Positions 1 to 8,410 of a stretch of 38,775 bases of DNA are shown here, in pieces. The number at the start of each line of letters is the position of its first letter. The first letter of the stretch is position 1. Below the pieces are notes generated by a model that had not been told where the DNA came from, did not search any database, and saw nothing but the letters and a program-made list of their open reading frames with translations. The DNA is from a virus, in IMG/VR virus record IMGVR_UViG_3300003873_000026, positions 1-38,775 of that record; one strand, 5' to 3'. The position numbers and the translations under genes are program-made.

Positions 1-18
1 CCGTACCCATGGGTACGG
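1..18 (-). terminator. Palindromic terminator hairpin at window edge
   Basis: CCGTACCCATGGGTACGG is a perfect palindrome just beyond the stop of the 226-aa minus-strand gene. The window ends here, so a following U-tract cannot be checked. Confidence 0.55.
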
Positions 19-30
19 TTACCTATAATA

Positions 31-711
31 TTAGTCGTTGGATTCTTCTACTTCAGTATCGATGATTACCTCATCGATACTTATCGTTTTAAAATCATAA
101 ACATTTTTAACAGGTACCAGCTGGCTCTCGATAACGATGCAAGGCAGGCCTTCAGGATCGTCATCATCAGATGGTACAGTATCAACCAGAAATGCATGAG
201 GTGTAAATGGAAATTCCTTAATAATCTGACCGCTAGTTACGAAGTCGCCATCTTTAGTTCGTGCCACGCCAGTATATCTATTACCGTCAGGGTCTGAGAA
301 AATAATAGCTGTATTGAATACAATATCACCGTCGTGCGTGATAAATAATGATGGTAACCTAATGTGCTGTTTAGCAACATCTTTATCATTGTTAATCGTA
401 CGCCACTGATCTTCGGTGTTGGTAACAGCACCTAATGGTGTAAATTCAGACAGCCTTGAAGCAGTGTTCATTATATAATTAATAGCACATTCGGAACGAT
501 CTGATTCTTCTAGAACCTCAGCTATCTTGATAATGAGCTCACTAACTTCTTGTTGTTCTTTAGTTACATAATCACCATCTTCTGACATAATACCACTGGC
601 TTTAAATTCAGATACCACATAATCGCTAAATGCATGTTTCTTAAGGCGATACCCCATTAGTGTACTATTAACTTGTTTTTCATCACTATCTTCTTTTTCG
701 GACATCAACAA
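31..711 (-). CDS. Hypothetical acidic protein, 226 aa
   Basis: I do not recognise this protein. It is strongly acidic, with a DDDDPEG stretch in the C-terminal third and a Glu/Asp-rich end (VEESND). The N-terminus is charged and there is no membrane segment or signal peptide. The start is supported by an AGGAG about 7 bases before the ATG. It is the last gene of a minus-strand run coming from the dUTPase side and is followed by a palindromic hairpin. The central part (IVFNTAIIFSDPDGNRYTGV) looks like beta strands. Composition and codon use resemble the neighbouring phage genes. No function is proposed. Confidence 0.75.
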   Translation of the reverse strand: MLMSEKEDSDEKQVNSTLMGYRLKKHAFSDYVVSEFKASGIMSEDGDYVTKEQQEVSELIIKIAEVLEESDRSECAINYIMNTASRLSEFTPLGAVTNTEDQWRTINNDKDVAKQHIRLPSLFITHDGDIVFNTAIIFSDPDGNRYTGVARTKDGDFVTSGQIIKEFPFTPHAFLVDTVPSDDDDPEGLPCIVIESQLVPVKNVYDFKTISIDEVIIDTEVEESND

Positions 712-722
712 CTCCTATTAAT

Positions 723-1049
723 TTATTTACGATTTCTAGTTACCCAAAACGTAATATAGAATAATCCTGTTTGGAAAACATCCAGAATATTCTCTTTAAA
801 CGTATTCTGGTGCGCGCCTATCCATCCGACATATTTGAATGGGTTGAATTCAAAACTACGCCATGCTCGTTGCACTATCTCTATGACCACACCCATTATA
901 AATGCCGCTAGCAGAGAGACTCCTACTAGAGATAACCATGGTGTGGATAAGGCATATCCTGCGATAGCTGTTATTAAAGATCCTAACCCGCCAAGCATGG
1001 CGTGTTTAACGGAATTAGGATCTGTATTCATGTGCTCGGTGATAATCAT
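723..1049 (-). CDS. Small membrane protein, 108 aa
   Basis: Two hydrophobic segments are visible at about residues 18-36 (LGGLGSLITAIAGYAL) and 38-58 (LSLVGVSLLAAFIMGVVIEI). A weaker one near residues 90-103 contains LFYITFW. A basic RNRK end follows, so this is an integral inner-membrane protein. Size and topology would suit a holin or another small phage membrane protein, but no family motif was recognised. The ATG is preceded by ACAGGAG. It lies 11 bases upstream of the next gene in the same direction, consistent with one operon. A holin role would be speculation, since no lysis genes were seen beside it. Confidence 0.7.
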   Translation of the reverse strand: MIITEHMNTDPNSVKHAMLGGLGSLITAIAGYALSTPWLSLVGVSLLAAFIMGVVIEIVQRAWRSFEFNPFKYVGWIGAHQNTFKENILDVFQTGLFYITFWVTRNRK

Positions 1050-1082
1050 ATCATTCTCCTGTTAATCGTTATCATCTATTAG

Positions 1083-1541
1083 TTAGTTATTTCTCCTCTT
1101 GGACAACCTTACCCGCTCGCGTGCGAGGTATCCTTCGGCTTCTTTAAGATCTTTCATAGCTGTAGCATCATCCTCGTCATTAGCTTTCCATACAAGTTTT
1201 ATAACCGTACCTAGGTTAAAGGAGAAGCGTTCAGCTACATCAAGACACTTCACATTATTAGGATGTTCATCATGAATTATTTTATCTTTTCTGGCAGTTT
1301 CGACACGAGTATCTCGTTCTTCATATTTTAATGTTTCTTCAGGAGAGTCATCACATATATCCGCAACTATACATCGCGAGGTGTCGATGATACTATCTTT
1401 ATCATAACTCTTACATTGTTTACTAACTTTACCATCATCCATAACAGGAAATTTAGTACGATCAACTGAGTCTGATACAGTTGTATCACTACCAGCTGTC
1501 TTGCTTGGCAGGATGAACCCCTTATTATATACCTCGCCCAT
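1083..1541 (-). CDS. DUF3310-like protein, 152 aa
   Basis: The C-terminal half (about residues 93-146) reads HPNNVKCLDVAERFSFNLG, then TVIKLVWKA and DLKEAEGYLARER. This matches the general layout of phage DUF3310 domains, where a lGNaiKYlwRag-like helix is followed by a DLkKAxwYL helix. The family is sometimes labelled nucleotide kinase without firm biochemistry. The N-terminal ~90 residues are charged, low in hydrophobics and probably disordered, so the domain sits on an unusually long extension. CGGAGG lies shortly before the ATG. Location near dUTPase suggests nucleotide metabolism only loosely. The call rests on pattern recognition, not a search. Confidence 0.6.
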   Translation of the reverse strand: MGEVYNKGFILPSKTAGSDTTVSDSVDRTKFPVMDDGKVSKQCKSYDKDSIIDTSRCIVADICDDSPEETLKYEERDTRVETARKDKIIHDEHPNNVKCLDVAERFSFNLGTVIKLVWKANDEDDATAMKDLKEAEGYLARERVRLSKRRNN

Positions 1542-1565
1542 TGTAACCTCCGTATAATAATCTCA

Positions 1566-1757
1566 TTAATGTATCGTTTTATTAATACGTACAATTTTAT
1601 CTTTAGCACATCTTACACACCCACTACCATACACACCAGCCGTCCTAGGTATCCAATACCCGTGGTTAGTTACTTGCGACACACGACCACTAATTAACTC
1701 TCCTGAATACATGAATGATATGATATCACCAACACATATATTAATATCAGTAGTCAT
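1566..1757 (-). CDS. Small hypothetical protein with SH3/KOW-like pattern, 63 aa
   Basis: This short protein opens with VGDIISFMYSGELISGRVSQV, alternating small beta strands typical of SH3-like or KOW-like barrels. It has two cysteines close together (GCVRCAKDK) near residue 48. It may be a small nucleic-acid-associated beta-barrel, but this is inference from pattern only. The start codon overlaps the stop of the upstream 156-aa gene by four bases (ATGA type), which supports translational coupling and that this is a real gene. Confidence 0.6.
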   Translation of the reverse strand: MTTDINICVGDIISFMYSGELISGRVSQVTNHGYWIPRTAGVYGSGCVRCAKDKIVRINKTIH

Positions 1758-2224
1758 ACTCTAACACCATTTCCCTGTTTTATCATACTTATTTCTTTCG
1801 AGCTTCGAATGATGATATTGGCTAGCTTCATATCAGTCCTACTTAGAAATTTACATCCACGTTGTCTACGCTTGCATTCATTTATTCTACAATATAATTC
1901 ATCTGCCGTTAAATGGCTCAGCGACGAGTACTCTCTAGTTATTACTTCGAAATCACCCACTATATGATAGTGATTACGCTCATTTATGGATAACGCACCA
2001 TTTACCACAGTATATATCATTTTATTAGAGAACATTCTTATGGTAAAACGAATACCACTAACGCCACATACTCTAATAGTATGTCTCTCGGGTCGTAATT
2101 TAGTATTCGACTTATTCAAATTCAAACTATCTCCTGGTTCCGATAATCCAAGTTTACTTAATTCTTTTTTCTGGTGGTGATTAGGTTTAACCCTGAACAT
2201 AAGTCTTTTAGTATGCGGCCCCAT
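1754..2224 (-). CDS. Basic hypothetical protein, 156 aa
   Basis: Not recognised. The protein is rich in Lys, Arg and His, especially at the N-terminus (GPHTKRLMFRVKPNHHQKK) and in a helix near the C-terminus (CRINECKRRQRGCKF). This suggests nucleic-acid or ribosome binding but proves nothing. A good AGGAGG lies about 5 bases before the ATG. It is placed directly downstream of dUTPase and overlaps the next small gene by four bases, so the run dUTPase, this gene and the 63-aa gene is probably co-transcribed. Confidence 0.7.
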   Translation of the reverse strand: MGPHTKRLMFRVKPNHHQKKELSKLGLSEPGDSLNLNKSNTKLRPERHTIRVCGVSGIRFTIRMFSNKMIYTVVNGALSINERNHYHIVGDFEVITREYSSLSHLTADELYCRINECKRRQRGCKFLSRTDMKLANIIIRSSKEISMIKQGNGVRV

Positions 2225-2245
2225 GAAGTCCTCCTATTTATTAGT

Positions 2246-2680
2246 TTATTTACCAGTAGATCCGAAACCACCTGTTCCTCTGGCAGTGCTATCTAATTCG
2301 TATACCACAGATAGCTCCATTAATACAACAGGAGCTAGTACCATTTGGGCTATACGATCACCTTTCTTAAACTGGAACGATGCTGGACCAACACAGGTTA
2401 ATAACACACAAATTTCACCACGGTAGTCACTGTCAATAGTACCAGGGGCGTTGGTTACAAATACACCATGTTTCTTAGCTAGACCAGACCGAGACCTGAT
2501 CTGTACTTCATATCCGGCTGGTATCGCCAGAGCGAATCCTGTACGCACCATTACAGTACCGCCACGAATAACCACACCATCTTCGGCTGCTCTGATATCC
2601 ATACCTGCTGAATGTAATGTTTCATACGTTGGTAATTCTACATCTTGACCGTTTTCTAATCTTTTGAATTCAACTCTCAT
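2246..2680 (-). CDS. dut: dUTP diphosphatase (trimeric dUTPase)
   Basis: Hydrolyses dUTP to dUMP and pyrophosphate, keeping uracil out of phage DNA and feeding dTMP synthesis. All five motifs of the trimeric dUTPase family are visible in order: AGMDI (residues 25-29), RSRSGLA (62-68), GTIDSDYRGE (80-89, with the catalytic-water Asp and the Tyr that excludes ribose), GDRIAQM (107-113), and the P-loop-like RGTGGFGSTG (134-143) that closes over the nucleotide. The 144-aa length is typical and the protein looks intact. AAGGAG precedes the ATG. It heads a run of small minus-strand genes and is followed upstream by an endonuclease gene that may have inserted here. An active dUTPase argues against a dU-containing genome such as that of phiR1-37. 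Confidence 0.97.
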   Translation of the reverse strand: MRVEFKRLENGQDVELPTYETLHSAGMDIRAAEDGVVIRGGTVMVRTGFALAIPAGYEVQIRSRSGLAKKHGVFVTNAPGTIDSDYRGEICVLLTCVGPASFQFKKGDRIAQMVLAPVVLMELSVVYELDSTARGTGGFGSTGK

Positions 2681-2702
2681 ATTGTTCTCCTTTTTCTTTT
2701 GG

Positions 2703-3791
2703 TTACATATTGTATTTATCAGACCAAGCTTGTTTCATACGATTAACTACTTCTTTCATAATTCTATGTCCACTAACGCCCTCCAGTGATGTTTTACTAG
2801 ATACAGTAGGCAAATTCTTCTTACGATATTGTATAATTAAGGTATACCAATTATCATTACTAATTATTTTAATCTTATGAGGAACATATGGCACTTGAAT
2901 AATATGTGGTTTATTAGTTCCGATTATATATAGATTCCGTTCTAATAGTGCTTGGTCTATAGTATCACATCCTTCACTACCATGTTCTTTACACAGATGT
3001 TTAACAGACCATCGATAACTATACCCTGTCCATCTGATACCTTTATAACCGCTAGTATTATCTCGGCGCAGTCTCTGATTCCTAGACTGTTGTGAACCAC
3101 TACCAGATCTCATATTCCTAGGATCGTAGTTACCATCGTTATCGATCCTATCCATTGATTCACCTGGTCGAATATTACGCATATACCACTTAATGAACTT
3201 AATAGGATCGTGCCATTCTTTACATACGGAGATACCTCTAGCTCCGTAATCTTTATACCTAATATGTTCTTTACCGCCTGATAAGAATTTAAAACGTTTA
3301 ATATCCGATGTCAATAAGCCACTTTTATAACAACGCATCATCATCTGTCGCCATATATCGTATATTCTACCATTCTCACCTACCGTAAGCCCACCCATAG
3401 ATTTACCTAGGTGTCCACAGGACCTAATCTTACCACGCATTACGTTATTAAGACGCTTAACCGTGGTGTCACCACAACTACATTGGAATTTGGTCAGTAC
3501 TGCACCATCAGTATCCTTCTTAACACATATATTAAGCACAGTAAGTTCGTTAAAGGTCTGACCTATATATTGTTTAAGATTCTTGAGTTTGTGTTTACAT
3601 CCACAGCTAGTAGTATGGCCTGTCTTAATTTTATGCCATTGCGTCTCAAACTTACCATCACATAGCAGACACCTTAATTTAACTCTACCACTACCGGCTC
3701 TCGCTAATACTTCTATATCTCCTATAGTATTCCCAACAGCATCTTTGGGTTTCATTTTTGATAATTCTGGATCTCCTAATTTATATATCAT
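2703..3791 (-). CDS. Free-standing HNH-type homing endonuclease, 362 aa
   Basis: A DNA endonuclease of the kind that spreads between phage genomes. Zinc-binding patterns lie in the N-terminal half: CLLCDGKFE, TTSCGCKHKLKN, QCSCGD and IRSCGH. Then comes a region shared by many phage HNH-like endonucleases: KDYGARGISVCKEW, a WYMRNI segment, and the DRIDNDGNYDPRNMR nuclease signature (about residues 216-230), followed by an AP2-like tail (SGYKGIRW). It is a clear paralogue of the 431-aa endonuclease at 11730-13025. It sits between the beta-subunit 3' exon and dUTPase, outside any intron I can see. Specific cleavage site unknown. Confidence 0.88.
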   Translation of the reverse strand: MIYKLGDPELSKMKPKDAVGNTIGDIEVLARAGSGRVKLRCLLCDGKFETQWHKIKTGHTTSCGCKHKLKNLKQYIGQTFNELTVLNICVKKDTDGAVLTKFQCSCGDTTVKRLNNVMRGKIRSCGHLGKSMGGLTVGENGRIYDIWRQMMMRCYKSGLLTSDIKRFKFLSGGKEHIRYKDYGARGISVCKEWHDPIKFIKWYMRNIRPGESMDRIDNDGNYDPRNMRSGSGSQQSRNQRLRRDNTSGYKGIRWTGYSYRWSVKHLCKEHGSEGCDTIDQALLERNLYIIGTNKPHIIQVPYVPHKIKIISNDNWYTLIIQYRKKNLPTVSSKTSLEGVSGHRIMKEVVNRMKQAWSDKYNM

Positions 3792-3901
3792 AGTTTCGCC
3801 TCATTTCATTAATAGTAGTACATATTATCTAGATCTGCTACTTCAATTAATACATGGCGTTAAATTAATTATTTATGCTACCCTTGCCTTTTATAATGTA
3901 A

Positions 3902-3929
3902 GATAGTAGGGGAGTACTCCCCTACTATC
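3902..3929 (-). terminator. Inverted repeat after RNAP beta gene
   Basis: GATAGTAGGGGAG and CTCCCCTACTATC flank a two-base centre, a near-perfect hairpin just beyond the stop codon of the beta-subunit 3' exon. The following U-rich tract on the minus strand is weak. Confidence 0.7.
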
Positions 3930-3942
3930 ACCATGATTATAA

Positions 3943-4749
3943 TTATAAATCTTTTGTTTCCTTAACATATTCTAACTCAATACCAGACACATTTAGAATC
4001 GATTGAGTTATTTCAATAGCCTTATCGGTACCATATGGATGTATGTTTCTATCCACCAATACCTCGATATTAGATGGGTTATTAGCCCTAAGGATATTAC
4101 CATACACCAATTTGTGGGATTCTACAGAGTTAGCTCTGTCTTTCATCTCAGCTAAACCTTTCCTGCCAACATAAGCACAGTAAAGGCGGGATTCTGTTTC
4201 AGATAGAATCTTAACAGGGCTGTTCCTATATGGCGTGTTCTGCCTGGTCCTGGGACCTGCTGGGATAGGCATATCATAATGGTTAGTCTTCGCAGATGAA
4301 GTCGCCAGATATGTTTCAGGAGTCTTTGCTAATAATATGATATATTGTGGTGCTATTAATACATCATCCTGACTCCATTTACCACCACCATTACCATCAG
4401 GTATGAAATATTTTGATAGTATTGGTTCGTAGTCAGTTCCAGCTACGTTATTAACTACTTGATAAGGACGAGTCTTGGAAGACACCTTATAGTACACATA
4501 ACATTCCTTTTCATATACCTCCCTTATAATATCTTTTTTCTCCTCATGGTTAGTGTTAAGATACCCAGCATATTGTTCAGTTCCAAATAACTTAATACCA
4601 TTTGTAATTACTTCAAACACTTCTCCTATCTTATCATCGGGTAATGACTCAATGCCTCCGTGTCTATTAACTTCAACCATCAACATGTTCTTTATCTTTC
4701 TAGAGATGGCTGAGAAATAATGCTCGTATAGATTAGATGGATTCATTCT
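3943..4749 (-). CDS. RNA polymerase beta subunit C-terminal part, 3' exon
   Basis: Second exon of the split polymerase gene, about 268 aa. It supplies the part that follows the conserved (S/G)RMN motif of bacterial beta subunits. After splicing the join reads TSIPG-RMNPSNLYEHY, matching the bacterial GVPSRMNxGQ type sequence. Near the end, TPYRNSPVKILSETESRLY and the surrounding residues resemble the region of beta ending in GGQRFGEMEVWAL. An uninterrupted reading extends to an ATG at 4806, but those first 19 residues lie inside the intron: the same bases align with the 3' end of the other group I intron. This corresponds to phiKZ gene 73 in position. The spliced product is about 697 aa. Boundary inferred from intron homology and protein continuity. 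Confidence 0.85.
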   Translation of the reverse strand, partial: RMNPSNLYEHYFSAISRKIKNMLMVEVNRHGGIESLPDDKIGEVFEVITNGIKLFGTEQYAGYLNTNHEEKKDIIREVYEKECYVYYKVSSKTRPYQVVNNVAGTDYEPILSKYFIPDGNGGGKWSQDDVLIAPQYIILLAKTPETYLATSSAKTNHYDMPIPAGPRTRQNTPYRNSPVKILSETESRLYCAYVGRKGLAEMKDRANSVESHKLVYGNILRANNPSNIEVLVDRNIHPYGTDKAIEITQSILNVSGIELEYVKETKDL

Positions 4750-6575
4750 CGTTATATTCAAGTGATTCGTTACGTCACCCCGCACCTCTACATGCCGCTC
4801 ACCCATTACAGATGAAGACTAATCTTATTGATTAGAATGTACCATTTGGTACGACTAGATCATATCAATCCTTTTACATCATATATCAGATGTAGGAAGG
4901 CTCTATCATTTCGGACCCACTTGGTATCCTACAGGGACCTAAACCCCTTGATCGTTGAACTCACACACTCTATGTTACCATAGATGACTCTCGTCGTTGA
5001 AGGTGCTTTGCTGCGCTGATTGTGCCCAGGTCACGAAGTTTTCACTATGCCCTATCTGCTTTATGATAAGGTATTACATTATGTTTCCATATGTAAGTAG
5101 TATTCGTGGCTTTTACTCCATAAGGAGCATGTCGTATTGACATACAGGACTTCCCGCAATTAGATAGATTATTACTATAGCTAAATAGCTATAGCTTTTT
5201 CATCGCTATATTTCTATAACGACGGGCTTATAACATAATATTATGTAGTAGTTGTTACTTAGGGTATTGCGTACCCTTTAATGTTAGATATTGATCAATA
5301 TCCGATGTATTTATACTCTTAGGTATATCTGTTGAATTTTTATAAAACTTATTACCTGCACGATACTTATATATTTTACTAAGCTCGCGGAAAAATGCTC
5401 GGTCTATAGCGTCGAACTCGGTATACATTATGCGTATGAGAGGGATGCCTTGTTGCTTAGCTAATATATTCTTCTTTCTATCTCTCGTTTGCGTATTAGA
5501 CAGACCGACAGCACCACCAAAATATTTTAATGGCTTATAGTGCTGTGGTCCATCTATCTCCACGAGGACATTTAGCTTATTTAAATATACGTCATAACGA
5601 TATACGGAATTTCCTATACGATGCTCTCGTGTGTACTCTATGTTGTTATCTGTTAATATGTTACACATAATGCGCTCATACTTACTTTCTACACATGCGG
5701 GACATCCATTACCACGAACAAGCTCCCTGGCTACTTTGCTAAAATCACCGTGTTTCTTACAGGTAACTATAACAGGGTCGCCATCTCTTACATAGACGAA
5801 CTTATCGTAAGTATATCTATCCCTGAAATGACTCTTGATTTTGGATAGTACCTTATCTTGACTATGGCGTTTTGAATCAACCCCACATATTTTACACCCA
5901 AAACCCTGTATGTGCGTATTTACACGTTGCTCGAACCATCCGTGCTTAGGACATTTGATTCTCATCTTGCTAGATGAGTTCTTATAAGTGGGCCAATCAT
6001 AGGCATATTTATCACCATGTATTTCTTTAACCTTAATCTTAAGCTCACTAAGCGGGAGTTGTTTGCTTTCGATACCACATGCAGTGCATCTATTTCCCTG
6101 TAAATACGAACCGGTTGATATTTCGTAATTACCATGCTTCTTACAAGTCACGATTATCTTAGTGCGACTATTAACAAAGTTGGTGAGCTCATAAGTATCC
6201 GCGCCTTTATGAATCTTCTTACCGAGAGATATCACATCTTTTTTGGTGCGTATATACTTCCTAGGAGGTTTGTCATGTCTGCACACTTTACAACCGATAC
6301 CACCAGATAGATGAGTGTCTGCTCGTTGCTTAAACTTAATGTTATGTTTTATACAGCGAACCACGATAGGCGATTTAGCTCGTTGGTAATCAACTTCTGA
6401 GTAGTCGAATATCTTCTCTACATCATCTCCATATTGTTCCTTCGTACGCTCTAGGAAGCGTGCATTCTTCTCTGTTAATATCATACCGCCTCCTTATTAT
6501 TTTAATTCTCTGTACGCCAACGCAATTACCGTACAACACTACTTTTTCACTACATAATATCAATGTTACTGATTA
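4750..6575 (-). mobile_element. Group I intron in RNAP beta gene, carrying a homing endonuclease
   Basis: Self-splicing group I intron, about 1826 nt, on the minus strand. The 5' exon ends in CCTGGT and the intron ends in AACG, so the last base is G, as group I introns require. The core lies after the endonuclease gene. It contains AATCTATCTAATTGCGGGAA (P3/P4 region), CACAATCAGCGCAGC, the P7 5' strand in GTTCAACGATCA, and its partner TGATC in GATATGATCT (4858-4862 pairing with 4949-4953). These resemble T4 td-type elements. The endonuclease gene sits between the 5' splice site and the core, that is in the P1 region. A candidate internal guide GCTA in GAAAAAGCTAT pairs with exon TGGT. It is homologous to the intron at 29115-29711. 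Confidence 0.88.
5255..6484 (-). CDS. Intron-encoded Vsr-like homing endonuclease, 409 aa
   Basis: Intact endonuclease encoded inside the beta-gene intron; it should cut intron-less alleles and drive homing. The N-terminal two thirds carry repeated units of about 65 residues, each with a C-K-H segment and a zinc knuckle: GCKVCRHD, RCTACGIES, GCKICGVDS, GCPACVESK. The C-terminal domain (about residues 270-370) is Vsr/PD-(D/E)XK-like: SKYERIM, YRYDVYLNKLNVLVEIDGPQ followed by HY, then TRDRKKNILAKQQGIPLIRI, giving the E, D, D, H and D positions expected of EDxHD-type enzymes. It has its own strong ribosome site (AAGGAGGCGG). The position matches phiKZ gene 72, between genes 71 and 73. Confidence 0.88.
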   Translation of the reverse strand: MILTEKNARFLERTKEQYGDDVEKIFDYSEVDYQRAKSPIVVRCIKHNIKFKQRADTHLSGGIGCKVCRHDKPPRKYIRTKKDVISLGKKIHKGADTYELTNFVNSRTKIIVTCKKHGNYEISTGSYLQGNRCTACGIESKQLPLSELKIKVKEIHGDKYAYDWPTYKNSSSKMRIKCPKHGWFEQRVNTHIQGFGCKICGVDSKRHSQDKVLSKIKSHFRDRYTYDKFVYVRDGDPVIVTCKKHGDFSKVARELVRGNGCPACVESKYERIMCNILTDNNIEYTREHRIGNSVYRYDVYLNKLNVLVEIDGPQHYKPLKYFGGAVGLSNTQTRDRKKNILAKQQGIPLIRIMYTEFDAIDRAFFRELSKIYKYRAGNKFYKNSTDIPKSINTSDIDQYLTLKGTQYPK

Positions 6576-7862
6576 ACCAGGAATGGAGGTGGGGTCCATT
6601 ATCATCTCTGCTCTATTACCATTAGCATCTACAGGCATCTCTGAATCTTCTCTAACGCCTACCACAACACCTTTTGATCCATGCAAAGTTGTGACTTTGA
6701 ATCCCGAGATATCAGGGATGGTGGTATGCTCTAATACTATTTCTACACGATATAAATCTACAATATCATTAGTGTTTGTATATCTTACATACCTACTATC
6801 TTCAGTAGCAACATAAGCATCCACTAATAATCTATGTAGTTCTGGAGAAACAGGAATATCAGTTCGATTCCTAGCTCTATAGTTACGATTAGCAGCATCA
6901 TAAGCTGTTATGATTTCGGCATAATACTTCTTAAGACCTACTACATATCGTTCTGCTTGATCAGTAGTAGTTGTATAAACTGACTTCCTTGCTTTTTTAT
7001 TAGAATAAGCTTTAATATCTACAACTTTAGCCCCATTAGATTTAGAATAATATGGCTTATCAAAATATGCTGAATAGTCTCTAACATCACGTCGTGATGT
7101 TGTATTAGGAGACATCATGCTGTCATATCTACGAGTAGCAGCCACAACTCTATCAGTATTAACATACTCCCCTATATCTGGAAATATTTTATATTCAGAA
7201 TCCCCGCCATATAAGTTAAGTGGAAATGATTTCTCTCCAAACTCAATAACAATTACTTCATATGTTCTAAACATAAACTTTTCAGCTAGAGATTTAGAGA
7301 TAATAACACCATCGCCAGTTACTTCTGGTATATGTAGATATGCTAAATTGACTGGTCTCCCAAATCGATAATCTTTACCGCCTTCAGAATCAGTTTCTAC
7401 TGTAGGTGAATCTGCAAAGATAGTACCAGCAGGAACTACGGTACCTAATGCAGCTCCGAGAATATCTTCATTTAGTTTATATCTAAAACCAAAATACTGA
7501 TGTAATTTATGGTATGTGGGTATATTAACTATATCCAACCCACCAGTAGTTAGATCTTCTAGAATTACTGAGTACTCTGTAGTAGAGTTAACAGTAGTGG
7601 CAGACACACCATTGTATCTCTTAATAATAGATAATACTCTCGAGTCATTACGAACCTTACATGAGAATGTATTATCGGCAAGTTGCGAGCCTAGCCCTGT
7701 CTGGATTATTTGTGAGGCTCCATCCTCAATAGTAACCACTTGGGATAAATGCGCAGCACACATAAGTGCTCTAGGTGATGATGATTCTGTCACAAATGGA
7801 TTGATAGCATGTAGGGAAAGTAATTCTTCCCGTATACGTAAGTCCGGATCAGGCATATTCAT
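6576..7862 (-). CDS. RNA polymerase beta subunit C-terminal part, 5' exon
   Basis: First exon, 429 aa, of a phage multisubunit RNA polymerase subunit corresponding to the C-terminal half of bacterial beta. INPFVTESSSPRALM (residues 20-34) matches the fork-like LIPFxxHDDxxRALM. GDGVIISKSLAEK (183-195) matches EDaIvISE. LHGSKGVV (393-400) matches RHGNKGVV, and the last residues AEMIMDPTSIPG match DIVLNPLGVPS just before RMN. Such split polymerases are known from phiKZ (gp71-73 in the non-virion enzyme), where they transcribe late phage genes without host factors. Read without splicing, the frame stops one codon into the intron. A promoter motif, a leader mini-ORF and GGAG lie upstream. The other polymerase subunits except the candidate at 13112-14668 are outside the window. 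Confidence 0.9.
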
Positions 7863-7896
7863 ATCTCCTTGTGTTACCCATAACCAATTTAATCAT
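7849..7896 (-). CDS. Possible leader peptide, 15 aa, overlapping RNAP beta start
   Basis: A strong AAGGAGG stands six bases before an ATG that opens a 15-codon reading frame (MIKLVMGNTRRYEYA). Its TGA lies 14 bases inside the beta gene. This is a better ribosome site than that of the main gene, so ribosomes finishing here may reinitiate. Coding status is inferred from the ribosome site alone. Confidence 0.4.
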   Translation of the reverse strand: MIKLVMGNTRRYEYA

Positions 7897-7928
7897 TAAC
7901 AGCCTCCTTAGTTATTGTTATCTTATTA

Positions 7929-7947
7929 CATATTAAGTATATATGTG
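7929..7947 (-). promoter_or_regulatory. Phage promoter motif upstream of RNAP beta gene
   Basis: On the minus strand this reads CACATATATACTTAATATG, one of eight copies of the same motif in the window, here about 70 bases before the beta-subunit start. The 3' TATG matches the short element reported for the phiKZ non-virion polymerase. Confidence 0.65.
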
Positions 7948-8063
7948 TATGTTCGATCGATATTCTCCCGCGATATCATTTGAATTTGTTAATATTAAAA
8001 AAATCATGAATAAACGACCAGGACTACTTTTCATGAATATATGAATTATCAGGAGGTTCTTAG

Positions 8064-8390
8064 ATGCCTAATACCCAACCTATACAAGATAGAATAACCA
8101 ACATGCCTCACCTAGACAAACGCATTATCCTCAAATGGAACACAGCTCTCCCAGATTTACTAGCGAGTAGTAATAATTCTACTATAAAGATAGACGGTCA
8201 GGTAGTAGGTATGTTTATATATGACTTCTATGGTTTACTTAATCATATTGGTATAGATCCAGAATTTTGGTATCCGTATTTGTTAGCTAATGATTATTAT
8301 AACCCTACAGAATTTTTAGGTAATAGATCCATAATTAGATCATTAGACCTACCAACCCTACGAAACTACTATGATGCATTTACCAGATAA
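8064..8390 (+). CDS. Hypothetical protein, 108 aa, plus strand
   Basis: Not recognised. A small mixed protein rich in aromatic residues (FIYDFYGLLNHIGIDPEFWY, then PYL), with no membrane segment and no motif. It is real by its excellent ribosome site, CAGGAGG, seven bases before the ATG, and by its isolated position. It is the only plus-strand gene in the first 20 kb. It is divergent from the polymerase beta gene and faces the structured RNA at 8411-8690. The TTCATGAATATATGAATTAT run before the ribosome site may hold its promoter, but it does not match the common motif. Confidence 0.75.
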   Translation: MPNTQPIQDRITNMPHLDKRIILKWNTALPDLLASSNNSTIKIDGQVVGMFIYDFYGLLNHIGIDPEFWYPYLLANDYYNPTEFLGNRSIIRSLDLPTLRNYYDAFTR

Positions 8391-8410
8391 ATAATATCGA
8401 TACACAGAAC

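Noticed and set aside
2246-2680. A dU-containing phage like phiR1-37
   Set aside because: An apparently intact dUTPase would remove the dUTP needed for a uracil genome. This does not strictly exclude it, but there is no positive sign.
4750-4806. ATG at 4806 as the true start of the 3' polymerase gene (287 aa)
   Set aside because: The bases from 4806 to 4750 align with the 3' end of the other group I intron (ATCTGTAATGG and GTAACGA blocks), and no ribosome site precedes the ATG. The coding part begins at RMN after splicing.
5174-5196. CTATAGCTAAATAGCTATAG as a terminator
   Set aside because: It lies inside the beta-gene intron between the endonuclease stop and the P3/P4 region, so it is more likely an intron stem.
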